From NCBI GenBank assembly GCA_016788045.1, contig JAEUTG010000056.1, positions 113,253 to 177,252 on the forward strand: 64,000 nucleotides of DNA. Reading direction: 5' to 3'. The notes below the pieces were generated by a model. That model saw only the letters and a list, made by a program, of their open reading frames with translations, had not been told where the DNA came from and did no database searches. Source of the DNA: Bacteroidales bacterium. GTDB taxonomy: Bacteria; Bacteroidota; Bacteroidia; Bacteroidales; Lentimicrobiaceae. Made by a program: the position numbers and the translations under genes. Shown in pieces: positions 18,770 to 28,593 of this stretch; position 1 is the first letter of the stretch, and each line of letters begins with the position of its first letter.

Positions 18770-19416
18770 TCATCAGACATGAACAATCAGAGGTCGGTTG
18801 CCTGCTGATCAGGCCAACGTTATTATTGGCTCCATGGGAGCGACATTACAGACAATGACTGCCGTTAATAAAGATACAATGGCTCTGTTGAAAACCCTGT
18901 GATGGGTAATCGGCTTAATATTTCAGTGCCCTGTTCAGCCTGCTTTCTCCCGGAAGAAAGGACAAGTTCAGGTTTGTGCTGCATGTAAGGGAGTGCATGC
19001 CGGATCACAGATACCTGTTTATTGGCAAAAGGATCCTGGTTCTCATGTTAACATCCTTAGCATTCATCTTGTATTTTATTAATATTCAATTTATTATATT
19101 ATTTTCAGTGGTCTTACAGACTTTTTCTTTCAGGAATAAATGCCGGTACAGAATCGAGGAGAAAATTTGTATTTTTGAACCGTTTCAGAAATTGAATCCG
19201 GGGTACGAAGCTTATCCGGAATGGTGAATCTGAATAAAGCACCTGAGCATTTTTTAAGATGAAATTGTTCTGTCTGCACTAAAAAACAGCGCTACCTAAA
19301 AGGATGATTTTTGTTGCTTTCGGAGTCTCAGGAGGTGACCGATTGATTGAATGTTTTTGATCTCCATAATTTTTACCGGCAGAAAATTGACCATTAAACA
19401 AGAAAAAAAAGAACCC
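18770..19416. other. Gap of about 650 bases without a supported gene
   Basis: An AT-rich stretch (about 19045-19180). One 83-codon open frame (18976-19227) has no family resemblance and poor codon texture. A TATTTTTG -7-like element at 19170-19177 might serve the HD-like gene, but it lies 240 bases from that start. Confidence 0.5.
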
Positions 19417-19989
19417 ATGACACCAGAAATCAAACCCGAATTTGTAAAGCAGGCCAGAGAACTCTGGCCGGAAATTGAGTGGATCAGCGACCCTGAGCTG
19501 CGCGAAACAACCACCAATACATGGGCACTTGCGCTCCAGAAAAGTGTACTTACCCCGGAGGATCTCAACACCATTCCCTTTACCCTGCTGGCCGGGCCGG
19601 ACCTGAAGGTCACCTTTATGGGTCATAAAAGGGCGGTGGTACACATTGCCCGTGACTGCGGCAACCAGATGAACCTCTTCTTCAAAACCGACCTGCCGGT
19701 GAACATGGACGTACTCATTGCCGGTGCCATCCTCGCCGATGTCGGAAAATTGCTGGAATATGAAATGAAAGACGGCAAATCAATACAGGGAAGCTACGGG
19801 AAATACCTGCGCCACCCATTCTCCGGCGTGAGCCTGGCTGAAATGTGCAATGTACCTGCTGAGGTCTGCCACATCATTGCCACACATGCCGGTGAGGGTA
19901 ATATGGTGAAGCGCACAACCGAAGCTTATGTTGTTCATCATGCCGATTTTATGACCTTTGAGCCATTCCGTGAAAGACTGAAAATCTGA
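19417..19989 (+). CDS. HD-domain-like protein with altered HD motif
   Basis: 190 residues from ATG 19417 (a longer frame upstream is read through non-coding sequence). The order of motifs is that of an HD phosphohydrolase: His70 and His76 in GHKRAVVHIA, then AILADVGK where the canonical His-Asp is Ala107-Asp108, then His157 in ATHAG and HHAD at 174-177. Loss of the HD histidine suggests altered metal binding or a non-catalytic role. The gene ends 27 bases before the aconitase-type hydratase start, so the two are very probably co-transcribed. A link to that enzyme's substrate or cofactor is inference. Confidence 0.8.
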   Translation: MTPEIKPEFVKQARELWPEIEWISDPELRETTTNTWALALQKSVLTPEDLNTIPFTLLAGPDLKVTFMGHKRAVVHIARDCGNQMNLFFKTDLPVNMDVLIAGAILADVGKLLEYEMKDGKSIQGSYGKYLRHPFSGVSLAEMCNVPAEVCHIIATHAGEGNMVKRTTEAYVVHHADFMTFEPFRERLKI

Positions 19990-20016
19990 TTATTGCTAAC
20001 CAACCCAAGCGATATT

Positions 20017-21822
20017 ATGACAATAATAGAGAAAATTCTTGCCAGCCACTCAAACCAGGCGACTGTGAAGCCCGGTGATATCATTGATGTTTTCATTGAC
20101 GCCCGGGCTGCCCGGGACTTCGGGGGTGCGAATGTTGTTAAAAACCTCGTCGACAATGGCTTATCCATCGAAGATTCGGGTCGCACGGTGTTTACCTTCG
20201 ATTGTAATCCCGGTGGTTCAGATCAGAAATATGCTGCCAATCAGCACTATTGCAGGCTTTATGCCCGTCAGAACAACATCAGGGTTTATGATGTGGATGC
20301 CGGGATCGGCACCCATATTGCCATCGATAAAGGACTGGCCTATCCGGGTTCTACTTTTGTTTCCACTGATTCGCATGCCAACATCATGGGTGCCATCGGG
20401 GCATTCGGTCAGGGTATGGGCGATCAGGACATCGCTGCTGCATGGGCCAAAGGCGCCGTCTGGTTTAAGGTACCCGAATCGGTAAAACTCAACCTGAAAG
20501 GCAAACGTCCGGCCAACGTCACCGCAAAAGACATCGTTCTTAACCTGCTGTCGATTTTCGGTGCCAACAAACTGCTGGGTTACAGCGTTGAAATGGCTGG
20601 CGACTGCATCGAAAACCTGAGCCTGGATGAACGCATTACCATTTCATCGATGGCCACCGAAATGGGAGCCATCATCGTACTTTTCACCCCCGACAAGCGG
20701 GTTCTGGATGAGCTGGAGCAACTGACCGGAAACCGTTATACCCCGGTCATTGCCGATCAGGACGCCGTATATGCTGACTCCTTTGACATTGACATCAGCA
20801 AGTTTGTCCCCATGGTAGCCAATCCGGGGCATCCGCACGACAATACTCCTGTTGAGTCGGTAATGAAAACAAAGATTGACTCAGCATTTATCGGCAGCTG
20901 CACCAACGGCCGTATCGAAGACCTGCGGGTAGCCGCTACCATTCTGAAAGACCGCAAAGTTGCTCCCGGTGTGGTGCTGAAAGTGGTTCCCTCTACGGAT
21001 CAGGTATGGCAGCAGGCGCTCGATGAAGGGCTGATAAAAATATTCAAGAATGCCGGAGCCCTGGTTTCGAATGCTGGTTGCGCCGGATGTGCCGCCGGTC
21101 AGGTGGGACAGAACGGGCCGGATGAAGTAACCATCAGCACCGGAAACAGAAATTTCTCCGGCAAACAGGGGAAAGGTTACGTTTACCTGGCCAGTCCGGC
21201 AACCGTTGCTGCTTCGGCCGTGGCCGGCTACATCACCACGCCTGATGAAATCCCGTCTGAGCCAGCCGTCTTCGGCAGGAAAGCCGTAACTACCACTGCT
21301 GAAATCAAAACCAAAGCCCCGGCAGCTGAAGTAAAAACCACCGTGGAAGGCCGGGTTTGGGTGATCCGTCAGGATGACATCGACACCGATATGATTTTCC
21401 ACAACCGCTACCTGGCCATTACCGATATCAAAGAAATGGGACAATACACCTTCGATAACCTCAAAGGTTACGAAGACTTTGCCAGGAAAGCCCAGGCCGG
21501 AGATATTGTGGTAACAACCAAGAACTTCGGTGCCGGCAGTTCCCGTCAGCAGGCAGTTGATTGCTTCAAAGCGCTGGGCGTCAGCTGCATCATTGCTGAA
21601 TCCTATGGGGCTATTTATGAACGCAATGCGATCAATGCCGCTTTGCCGATCATGACCTACAAAGCCGGTATGATTGAAGAAATGGAACTGGAAACAGGAG
21701 ACATCATCCGGGTTGATTTTACCACCGGTGCTTTCAGTAACCTTACCAAAGGTAAATCGACTACCATCAACAAATTTTACGACGCTCAGCTTCAGGTCTA
21801 TAAAAATGGCGGACTGTTATAG
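20017..21822 (+). CDS. Aconitase/isopropylmalate dehydratase family, large and small subunits fused
   Basis: 601 residues. Isomerises a hydroxy-tricarboxylate (citrate or a homologue) with a [4Fe-4S] cluster. Residues 1-~415 are the LeuC-like large subunit with cluster ligands Cys295 (GSCTNGR), Cys355 and Cys358 (NAGCAGC); STDSHANIMGAIGAFGQGMG is the substrate-loop region. A ~30-residue Ala/Thr/Lys linker leads to a LeuD-like swivel domain with DDIDTDMIF and GAGSSRQQA. Isopropylmalate isomerases are usually two polypeptides, so this single-chain form resembles the homoaconitase/bacterial-archaeal aconitase-like group. ATG 20017 is preferred over an in-frame TTG at 19993. With the dehydrogenase at 10753 it could provide citrate-to-2-oxoglutarate conversion; no citrate synthase is in the window. 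Confidence 0.9.
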   Translation: MTIIEKILASHSNQATVKPGDIIDVFIDARAARDFGGANVVKNLVDNGLSIEDSGRTVFTFDCNPGGSDQKYAANQHYCRLYARQNNIRVYDVDAGIGTHIAIDKGLAYPGSTFVSTDSHANIMGAIGAFGQGMGDQDIAAAWAKGAVWFKVPESVKLNLKGKRPANVTAKDIVLNLLSIFGANKLLGYSVEMAGDCIENLSLDERITISSMATEMGAIIVLFTPDKRVLDELEQLTGNRYTPVIADQDAVYADSFDIDISKFVPMVANPGHPHDNTPVESVMKTKIDSAFIGSCTNGRIEDLRVAATILKDRKVAPGVVLKVVPSTDQVWQQALDEGLIKIFKNAGALVSNAGCAGCAAGQVGQNGPDEVTISTGNRNFSGKQGKGYVYLASPATVAASAVAGYITTPDEIPSEPAVFGRKAVTTTAEIKTKAPAAEVKTTVEGRVWVIRQDDIDTDMIFHNRYLAITDIKEMGQYTFDNLKGYEDFARKAQAGDIVVTTKNFGAGSSRQQAVDCFKALGVSCIIAESYGAIYERNAINAALPIMTYKAGMIEEMELETGDIIRVDFTTGAFSNLTKGKSTTINKFYDAQLQVYKNGGLL

Positions 21823-21838
21823 CAATTCAATAACAAAA

Positions 21839-21871
21839 GAAGCCGGTTCGATTGAACCGGCTTCTTTTTTT
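21839..21871 (+). terminator. Intrinsic terminator after the fused hydratase
   Basis: Perfect 11-base stem GAAGCCGGTTC (21839-21849) with GAACCGGCTTC (21854-21864), GATT loop, then seven T. Confidence 0.95.
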
Positions 21872-21890
21872 CCATAAACAGGCAGTTCCC

Positions 21891-22547
21891 TTGAAAACGA
21901 AATACACCCACCTCTTCTTTGACCTCGACGGTACGCTGATCGATTCAAAACCAGGAATTTTCAGTTCGCTGCACTATACGATGGACAAACTCGGAATTCC
22001 TGAATCAGGTCGACCGGCTGACCTGAATGCCTTTATCGGACCACCGCTCAGGGTTTCATTCAAAACCTTGTTCGGATTTGATAATGAAATGGCCGAACTG
22101 GCAACCATCACCTACAGAGAATATTACACAACGCAGGGATGGAGCCAGTTCAGGGTCTTTTCTGAGATTCCGGAAACACTGCAATGGCTCCGCGATCATG
22201 GTTTTAAATTGTCAGTAGTTACCTCAAAAGCAGAACTTTACACAGCCCCCGTTCTTGAAAAAGCTGGTATTTCCTCACTGTTTCAAACAGTATCAGGATG
22301 CGAGATCAACGGTGACAGAAGTGAAAAAGCAGAGCTGATCGCTTACACCCTGGAAAAACTGGGGCTGAATCCTTCGCCGGGGATCCTGATGATCGGAGAC
22401 CGCAATTTTGATATAATCGGGGCCAGGCTTGCCGGAATCTCAGCTGCCGGGGTAACCTATGGCTATGGCAGCCGTGAAGAGCTCCTGTCGGAAAAACCCG
22501 TGTTTCTTATCGATTCACCCAGGCAGCTAATCTCAGAAATCTGCTGA
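21891..22547 (+). CDS. HAD-family hydrolase, phosphoglycolate phosphatase-like
   Basis: 218 residues. Motif I is FFDLDGTLIDS, motif II lies in LSVVTSKAE, and motif IV is MIGDRNFDIIGA, giving the nucleophile Asp and the metal-binding Asp pair of the HAD superfamily with a helical cap (subfamily I). It would remove phosphate from a small metabolite. The start is taken as TTG 21891, directly before KTKYTHLFFDLDG; an upstream in-frame ATG at 21852 lies within the terminator hairpin of the preceding gene and is unlikely. The substrate cannot be told from sequence. Confidence 0.88.
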   Translation: MKTKYTHLFFDLDGTLIDSKPGIFSSLHYTMDKLGIPESGRPADLNAFIGPPLRVSFKTLFGFDNEMAELATITYREYYTTQGWSQFRVFSEIPETLQWLRDHGFKLSVVTSKAELYTAPVLEKAGISSLFQTVSGCEINGDRSEKAELIAYTLEKLGLNPSPGILMIGDRNFDIIGARLAGISAAGVTYGYGSREELLSEKPVFLIDSPRQLISEIC

Positions 22548-22603
22548 AAGGGATGTTACAATTCCGATCTTTACCGATCAATAGGATCAATAGGTTTTGA
22601 CCT

Positions 22604-22611
22604 TATCTTTG
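22604..22611 (+). promoter_or_regulatory. -7 promoter element for the C10 protease gene
   Basis: TATCTTTG matches TAnnTTTG; the start codon is at 22705, leaving a leader of about 85 bases. No clear -33 element. Confidence 0.45.
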
Positions 22612-22704
22612 TAATCACAACAGCAGGTCAGAAAATATTCATTCATTATTTCAGGGTACAAAACCCGGCATCACCAATCACACAAAAACAAAACCAGCGT
22701 TACG

Positions 22705-25700
22705 ATGAAAAATGTTTTAACATTGTTGCTTGCTATCGTGGCATTTGCAGGCTTTTCAAACCCGGTAAGCAAAAAGACTGCAGAACAGATCGCGGTCAAT
22801 TATTATGCGCACTATGCACCGGCAGGTATCTCAAACATTTCGATAAGCAGTTCATCTGAAACTACTTACGAAGGAATGACCACATTTTACACCTTTTCAT
22901 TCAGTTCAGGAGGCTTTGTCATTGTTGCCGCTGACGATGCTTCACTCCCGGTACTGGCCTATTCTTTTGAAGGCAGTGGTCAGGCAGAATACCTGAATCC
23001 GGCTGCAAAAGCATGGCTTGACAATTACAGCAGGCAGATTTCAGAAATCTCAGCTACCAGACTCAGCAACGCTGAAACCCGGCCAGTATGGGATAAGATT
23101 CTCGGAAACAGCATGGAGCGTGAAATCATGGATGTCAGCCCCTTGCTCACAACTACCTGGGATCAGGGTTGTTATTACAATGCGCTGTGCCCGGCAGAAT
23201 CCGGTGCAGGTTTCGGGTCGTGCAACCATGCCTGGACAGGCTGTGTGGCAACCACCATGTCGCAGATCATGAAATATCATGCCTTCCCCACGAACGGGAT
23301 TGGTTATCATTCGTACACTCATGAAACCTATGGGCTGCAGAGTGCCAATTTCGGCATTACCACCTACAACTTTGCCGCCATGCCCAACAATGTTACCTCT
23401 TCGAATACCGCGGTGGCCACCCTGATGTATCATGCCGGAGTATCGGTCAATATGCAGTATGGCGCCAGTGGTTCAGGGGCTTACAGTGAAGATGTACCCT
23501 TTGCCCTGGTCAATTTTTTCAACTATGCCCCATCGGCTGAATTAAAAAGCATTGCCGATTATCCTGTGATGGCTGATTGGTGGGCATTGATCCGTGCTGA
23601 CCTGGATGCCGGATTGCCGGTTTATTATGCTGGTTCAAGTACGGCCAGTGGAGGACATGCCTGGGTTTGCGACGGATACCGGCTGAGCGACAACAAGTTT
23701 CACTTCAACTGGGGATGGTCAGGATCTTACAACGGGTATTTTGCCATCGGGGCACTGAACCCCGGCGGAAACAACTTTAACGAGGATAACCGCATCGTTA
23801 CCGGCATTACACCAGGTAACAATCCGGCTACCTGGCTGATTCAGAACAGCGGATTCACCGCTGCTTCGCGCGGAATCGGTTATGTGCATGCAGCTTCTGC
23901 AGCCGTAGCCTGGGCTACAGCCTACGATGGCAGTGGCAGTGGTGCCACCATCAACGAATTTACCCGCACCACCAACGGCGGTGAAACCTGGACCACCGGT
24001 CAGGTTCTAGGCGGAAGTACTTACGGGTTGGGCAATATCTGTGCCCTGAACGAAAACCTTGCCTATGTTGCCGTGTACAACGGAACCGGAAACCAGAACA
24101 ACACCTGCGGAGTTTATAAAACCAGCAACGGCGGGGTTACATGGACGCAACTGCCGGGCGCCCTTCAGGGTTCAGCTTCCTTCGCCAACAATGTATATTT
24201 CTGGAACGAACAGGAAGGCATGTGCCACGGAGATGTAAAAGACGGTTACTTTGAGATCTACACAACAGTTAACGGAGGAGCGACATGGCAAAGGGTACCC
24301 CAGGCCAACATCACCGGCGGAACACCGGTCAGCGGAGAAGGCGGCTGGACCTCGGTGATTGAAGCCGTCGGTGAAAACACCATCATGTTCGGAACCAACA
24401 AAAGCAAGGTTTACATTTCTGATGACCGTGGCTTCCACTGGAGGGTAACCAGTACCGGCATAACTCCGGCGACCAATGGTGGCATTAACCTTATCGCGTT
24501 TACCGACCCTTTGAATGGTATTGCAGCACAAACCCAGGGAACCTTTGCTGCCAGAAAAACATCCAACGGTGGTACCACCTGGGAAACCCTCACCCCCACC
24601 GGACCATTCCTGAAAAGTGATCTCTGTGCGGTTCCGGGTTCACCGGATACGTATGTATCAACCGGCGCGGCTGCCGGAGAAACCGGTGTATCTTACAGCT
24701 TCGATGGCGGACTCACCTGGACCTATTTCGGAGGAACCTCAGCCAAACAGTTCCTGGCCGGTGATTTCTTCGATAACACAAGCGGATATGTCGGCGGTTT
24801 CAACGAAAACCAATACAATGGCGGAATGTACCGCATGATCGGGGAACTTGGCAGTGCTGCCAATGGCCCTGAAATTGAGGTTACACCGCTCGAATTCAAC
24901 TTTACCCTGCTTCAGGGTGAATCTGCTTCCAGCGATCTGACCATTTACAATTCAGGTGATGCTGCCCTGAGCTGGGAAATCCTGATCGATCCGGGCAACA
25001 CAGGATGGCTTCAGACCAACCCCATATCCGGAACCACCCAGGCAGGCGGAACCTCGGTCGTCGCTGTATCCGCAGATGCCACAGGACTTGCCGCAGGAAA
25101 CTACGATGCATTTCTGGTTGTAACCAGCAACAGCATCAACAATCCATCCATCGACATTCCCGTTAACCTTGAAGTTACCGAAGAAGTATTTGAGGCTCCC
25201 CAGAACCTGGTTGTCGAAACCATCGGTTCCACGGTGAACCTGAGCTGGTCAGCACCGGGCACTTCCGGAACCGGAGAACTGATCTACGACAACAACGGAA
25301 CCTACACAGGTTCATACACTTATGATGGTTTTTCGATGTCAACCCACATGTCTCCGGCAGGCCCCTGCAAGGTGCTGAAGCTTAAATACTTCACCTCTTT
25401 CGACAGCGGGGATGCACTTTTCAATGCAGAGGTCTATGGATGGAGCGATTCAGAAATGATGCCCGGCACTGATTTACTGCTGGGAACACAGGCCACTGCC
25501 ATCAATGACGAATGGGTTGAAGTGGACATCTCGGCTGAGAACCTGATTGTTCAGGGCGATTTCGTTGTCGGTTTCGGTTCTATCGATGAAACCACATTCC
25601 TGGCTTATGACGAAAACCTGAACAACGGCCGCTCCTGGGATTACGATCACAACGGCACCTGGTCTGCCTGGACTGAAGCCTACCTCATCAGGGCCGTGGT

Positions 25701-26262
25701 GGAATACATGGATGGTACCGTTGCTGAGATTTCCCCCTCCGTTCCTTCCGGAATCAAATCCGGCAATCAGACGAAGTCAGAAAGAATACGTCGCAATGTA
25801 TCGGGTGTAGCCCATTCAGGCAACGATTTCAGGGAACCTTCCGGCTACAACGTTTACCGGAACGGCAACATGATCGCTGAATTGCTGTCAGAGACCACTT
25901 ATTCCGATGATATCATTGAAAATGGCACCTACACCTATTTTGTTACGGCTGTTTATCCGAACGGAGAGTCAGAGCCTTCCAATTCAGTGGTAGTAGAGAT
26001 CACCGGTGTAGGTACAGAAGAGGTTGATCGTGAAAATGATCTGAAGATTTATCCGAATCCTGCCAATCATAACCTCACCATCAGTTCAGATGCTGAAATA
26101 CAGGGCGTGAGCCTGACTGATGCCGGAGGTCAACAGGTTTACAGTATCGTTGATTCAGGTAAATACTTTAAAATCAACGTATCAGATTTTAAACCAGGCC
26201 TGTATGTCCTCAGCATCAATACCGCCAAAGGCGTGTTGACAAGAAAAATAAGCATACGGTAA
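22705..26262 (+). CDS. Secreted C10 (streptopain-type) cysteine protease with propeller and T9SS sorting domain
   Basis: 1185 residues. A signal peptide (first ~20 residues) is followed by a Spi-like propeptide (KKTAEQIAVNYYAHY...FVIVAADDASLPVLAYS). The C10 peptidase domain has catalytic Cys180 in WTGCVATTMSQIM and His318 in GGHAWVCDGY, with FHFNWGWSG after it. Residues ~375-710 are a BNR/YCF48-like propeller (repeated TSNGGVTWTQLP-type motifs), then an Ig-like domain (EIEVTPLEFNFTLLQG), a jelly-roll-like segment and a fibronectin III-like stretch interrupted by a Lys/Arg-rich insert. The C-terminus (IYPNPANHNLTISS...LYVLSINTAKGVLTRK) is a T9SS type A sorting signal. Probably a surface or secreted protease; substrate unknown. 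Confidence 0.95.
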   Translation: MKNVLTLLLAIVAFAGFSNPVSKKTAEQIAVNYYAHYAPAGISNISISSSSETTYEGMTTFYTFSFSSGGFVIVAADDASLPVLAYSFEGSGQAEYLNPAAKAWLDNYSRQISEISATRLSNAETRPVWDKILGNSMEREIMDVSPLLTTTWDQGCYYNALCPAESGAGFGSCNHAWTGCVATTMSQIMKYHAFPTNGIGYHSYTHETYGLQSANFGITTYNFAAMPNNVTSSNTAVATLMYHAGVSVNMQYGASGSGAYSEDVPFALVNFFNYAPSAELKSIADYPVMADWWALIRADLDAGLPVYYAGSSTASGGHAWVCDGYRLSDNKFHFNWGWSGSYNGYFAIGALNPGGNNFNEDNRIVTGITPGNNPATWLIQNSGFTAASRGIGYVHAASAAVAWATAYDGSGSGATINEFTRTTNGGETWTTGQVLGGSTYGLGNICALNENLAYVAVYNGTGNQNNTCGVYKTSNGGVTWTQLPGALQGSASFANNVYFWNEQEGMCHGDVKDGYFEIYTTVNGGATWQRVPQANITGGTPVSGEGGWTSVIEAVGENTIMFGTNKSKVYISDDRGFHWRVTSTGITPATNGGINLIAFTDPLNGIAAQTQGTFAARKTSNGGTTWETLTPTGPFLKSDLCAVPGSPDTYVSTGAAAGETGVSYSFDGGLTWTYFGGTSAKQFLAGDFFDNTSGYVGGFNENQYNGGMYRMIGELGSAANGPEIEVTPLEFNFTLLQGESASSDLTIYNSGDAALSWEILIDPGNTGWLQTNPISGTTQAGGTSVVAVSADATGLAAGNYDAFLVVTSNSINNPSIDIPVNLEVTEEVFEAPQNLVVETIGSTVNLSWSAPGTSGTGELIYDNNGTYTGSYTYDGFSMSTHMSPAGPCKVLKLKYFTSFDSGDALFNAEVYGWSDSEMMPGTDLLLGTQATAINDEWVEVDISAENLIVQGDFVVGFGSIDETTFLAYDENLNNGRSWDYDHNGTWSAWTEAYLIRAVVEYMDGTVAEISPSVPSGIKSGNQTKSERIRRNVSGVAHSGNDFREPSGYNVYRNGNMIAELLSETTYSDDIIENGTYTYFVTAVYPNGESEPSNSVVVEITGVGTEEVDRENDLKIYPNPANHNLTISSDAEIQGVSLTDAGGQQVYSIVDSGKYFKINVSDFKPGLYVLSINTAKGVLTRKISIR

Positions 26263-26287
26263 AACGGCTGATGAATTGAATTGATAA

Positions 26288-26317
26288 AATCCTCTGCGGT
26301 TGCAGAGGATTTTTTTT
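26288..26317 (+). terminator. Intrinsic terminator after the C10 protease
   Basis: AATCCTCTGC (26288-26297) pairs with GCAGAGGATT (26302-26311) around GGTT and is followed by a T-run. Confidence 0.93.
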
Positions 26318-26439
26318 GTTCTGAATAGGGGTAAAACCGTTTTCGATTGTCTATTTATAAACTTAAACAGCATTTAACCGGCCTGCGGAGAAAAACAAAG
26401 GCTGTTAAACGGATAACCCCTCCTCAATCCCTGATTATA

Positions 26440-26477
26440 AAAGGCTGACCTCCGCCCGGAAGCAGCCTTTTTCTTTT
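26440..26477. terminator. Possible bidirectional terminator before argS end
   Basis: AAAGGCTG (26440-26447) pairs with CAGCCTTT (26463-26470), followed on the plus strand by TTCTTTTT. On the minus strand it lies 34 bases beyond the argS stop and has a short T-tract, so it may end argS transcripts. Confidence 0.65.
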
Positions 26478-26503
26478 TAACTCTTTTTCAGAAACTGGCT
26501 GCA

Positions 26504-28282
26504 TCACATCTTCTCCGGGACTTCAATGCCCAGCAGATCCATTCCGTTTTTAATTACCTGCGAGGTCAGGGCAGAAAGCAAAAGACGGAAGTTTCGTTTA
26601 CCGGCATCTTCTTCTTTCAGAATGGACAATTCATGATAAAACTGGTTGAACTCACGGGCAACTTCAAACAGGTAATTTGCCATCACCGAGGGGCTGAATT
26701 CCCGCGCTGCCTGTTTCACGGTCTGAGGAAACTGATAAAGCAGGATCAGCAGGTCCAGTTCATTCTGGTGCAAGGCACCGGGGTCGGCATCGTTAACGGC
26801 ATCACCGGCTTTCCGCAATACCGACCTGATCCTGGCATAGGTGTATTGAATAAACGGACCGGTATTTCCGTTAAAATCGATGCTTTCGCGGGGATTGAAG
26901 GTGATGTTTTTCCGTGGATCCACCTTCAGGATAAAATATTTAAGTGCCCCCAGTCCAACCATACGGTAGAGCTGCAACGCCTCCTCTGAATCAAAATCGT
27001 CGATTTTTCCCAGCTCTTCGGTCATGGCGCGGGCGGTGGCGATCATTTCGTCCATCAGGTCATCGGCATCCACCACGGTCCCTTCACGCGACTTCATCTT
27101 GCCTTCAGGCAATTCAACCATCCCATAGGAAAGGTGGTAAATGTTTTCCGCCCATACACGTCCGAGCTTCCGCAGAACGAGTCTGAGCACATCGAAATGA
27201 TAATTCTGCTCATTGCCGACCACATATACCAGACTTTGCGGATGGTAGTCATCGGCACGCAGCTGGGCTGTTCCGAGATCCTGGGTCATGTACACAGAGG
27301 TTCCGTCAGCACGTAGCAACAGTTTTTCATCCAGTCCATCGGCAGTCAGGTCAATCCATACCGATCCATCTGCCTTCCGGTAAAGAATCCCTTTTTCCAG
27401 GCCTTCCTCAACAATGGCCTTTCCGAGCAGGTAGGTCTGTGACTCGTAATAAATTTTATCGAAGTTTACCCCGAGCCTCCGGTAGGTAACATCGAATCCG
27501 TTGTACACCCAGCCGTTCATGGTTTCCCACAAGGCCACGGTCTCTGCGTCCCTGGCTTCCCATCTGACCAGCATTTCCCGGGCTTGCTGCATCAGTGCTG
27601 ATGCGGCGGCAGCTTCTTCGGCAGTTTTGCCCTCTGCCATCAATAAGGCTGTTTCTTCCTTAAACTTCCGGTCGAAAAGCACATAATAGTCACCTACGAG
27701 TTTATCACCTTTTTTCCCGGATGATTGGGGTGTTTCGTTGTTACCAAACAGCTTCCAGGCCAGCATCGACTTGCAGATGTGGATGCCGCGGTCGTTCACG
27801 AGGTTTACCATCACCACATTTTTTCCGCTGGCTTTCATCAGTTTTGAGACCGAAAAACCCAGGAGGTTGTTGCGGATGTGTCCGAGGTGAAGGGGTTTGT
27901 TGGTGTTGGGAGAAGAGTATTCAACCACGAAAGGGGCTTCATTGCCGGGTTTTGAGATGCCATATTCCGGATCTTTACCGGAATCATTCAGAAAGGCCAG
28001 CCAGTAAGCCGGATCGATCCGGATGTTGAGATATCCCTTCACCACCCCGAAACCAATGGCTTCAGGCATCGCAGCGACCAATGCATTGCCGAGGAGTGTG
28101 GCAGTATCTTCCGGCGATTTACGTGAAATCTTCAGCAAAGGAAAAACAACCAGCGAAAAATCACCCTGATTTCTGTATGCTGGTATCGTGCGCTGAACCG
28201 ACAGCAGCGACGGATCAATCTGAACATCAAAGAGCTGTCTGACAGCCTCTACGGCCTTTTCTGCGAGGAAATTCTCAATCAT
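26504..28282 (-). CDS. argS: Arginine--tRNA ligase
   Basis: 592 residues. Charges tRNA-Arg. The N-terminal Add1-like domain (to ~residue 95) precedes the class I core with the HIGH motif as HLGHIRN in SSPNTNKPLHLGHIRNN, and the second signature at GKMKSREGT. The C-terminal DALR anticodon-binding domain ends KNGMDLLGIEVPEKM. Length and architecture are standard. It is a single gene on the minus strand with a TACTTTTG element upstream. Confidence 0.97.
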   Translation of the reverse strand: MIENFLAEKAVEAVRQLFDVQIDPSLLSVQRTIPAYRNQGDFSLVVFPLLKISRKSPEDTATLLGNALVAAMPEAIGFGVVKGYLNIRIDPAYWLAFLNDSGKDPEYGISKPGNEAPFVVEYSSPNTNKPLHLGHIRNNLLGFSVSKLMKASGKNVVMVNLVNDRGIHICKSMLAWKLFGNNETPQSSGKKGDKLVGDYYVLFDRKFKEETALLMAEGKTAEEAAAASALMQQAREMLVRWEARDAETVALWETMNGWVYNGFDVTYRRLGVNFDKIYYESQTYLLGKAIVEEGLEKGILYRKADGSVWIDLTADGLDEKLLLRADGTSVYMTQDLGTAQLRADDYHPQSLVYVVGNEQNYHFDVLRLVLRKLGRVWAENIYHLSYGMVELPEGKMKSREGTVVDADDLMDEMIATARAMTEELGKIDDFDSEEALQLYRMVGLGALKYFILKVDPRKNITFNPRESIDFNGNTGPFIQYTYARIRSVLRKAGDAVNDADPGALHQNELDLLILLYQFPQTVKQAAREFSPSVMANYLFEVAREFNQFYHELSILKEEDAGKRNFRLLLSALTSQVIKNGMDLLGIEVPEKM

Positions 28283-28305
28283 AGCTTAAACTAATTACCG
28301 GTTGG

Positions 28306-28313
28306 CAAAAGTA
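28306..28313 (-). promoter_or_regulatory. -7 promoter element for argS
   Basis: Minus-strand TACTTTTG matches TAnnTTTG and ends 23 bases before the argS start codon. Confidence 0.5.
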
Positions 28314-28432
28314 ATCCATTTTCACGAACAGCGCCGAAGCAAACCATCAAAGCATGAAATCCGGATGGATGACCTCACCTTATCTGTACAATTTCTGAAT
28401 AAGCGCGGTTAATAAAATATTTTCTGCAAACC

Positions 28433-28462
28433 ATTGCAGTGAACCTTAAACCTTTATATTTG
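28433..28462 (+). promoter_or_regulatory. Promoter for the cDPGS-like gene
   Basis: ATTG (28433-28436), 18 bases, then TATATTTG (28455-28462), close to the TTTG-N19-TAnnTTTG consensus. The leader to ATG 28594 is about 125 bases and contains a GCAGAC-GCCA-GTCTGC hairpin (28505-28520) next to a CGGGCCCG palindrome, which could regulate downstream expression. Confidence 0.5.
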
Positions 28463-28593
28463 CAACGGTTTTTTTGCGGCAGGTTGCCGGTAAAGGTTCT
28501 TAAAGCAGACGCCAGTCTGCCCGGGCCCGTAAAAGAGCTGAAAGATGCTAAGTGCTGAATTTCACTCAATTATCAATACAAAAACCAAATACC

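Noticed and set aside
18976..19227. 83-codon open frame with a hydrophobic middle
   Set aside because: AT-rich, no family resemblance, poor context; likely chance.
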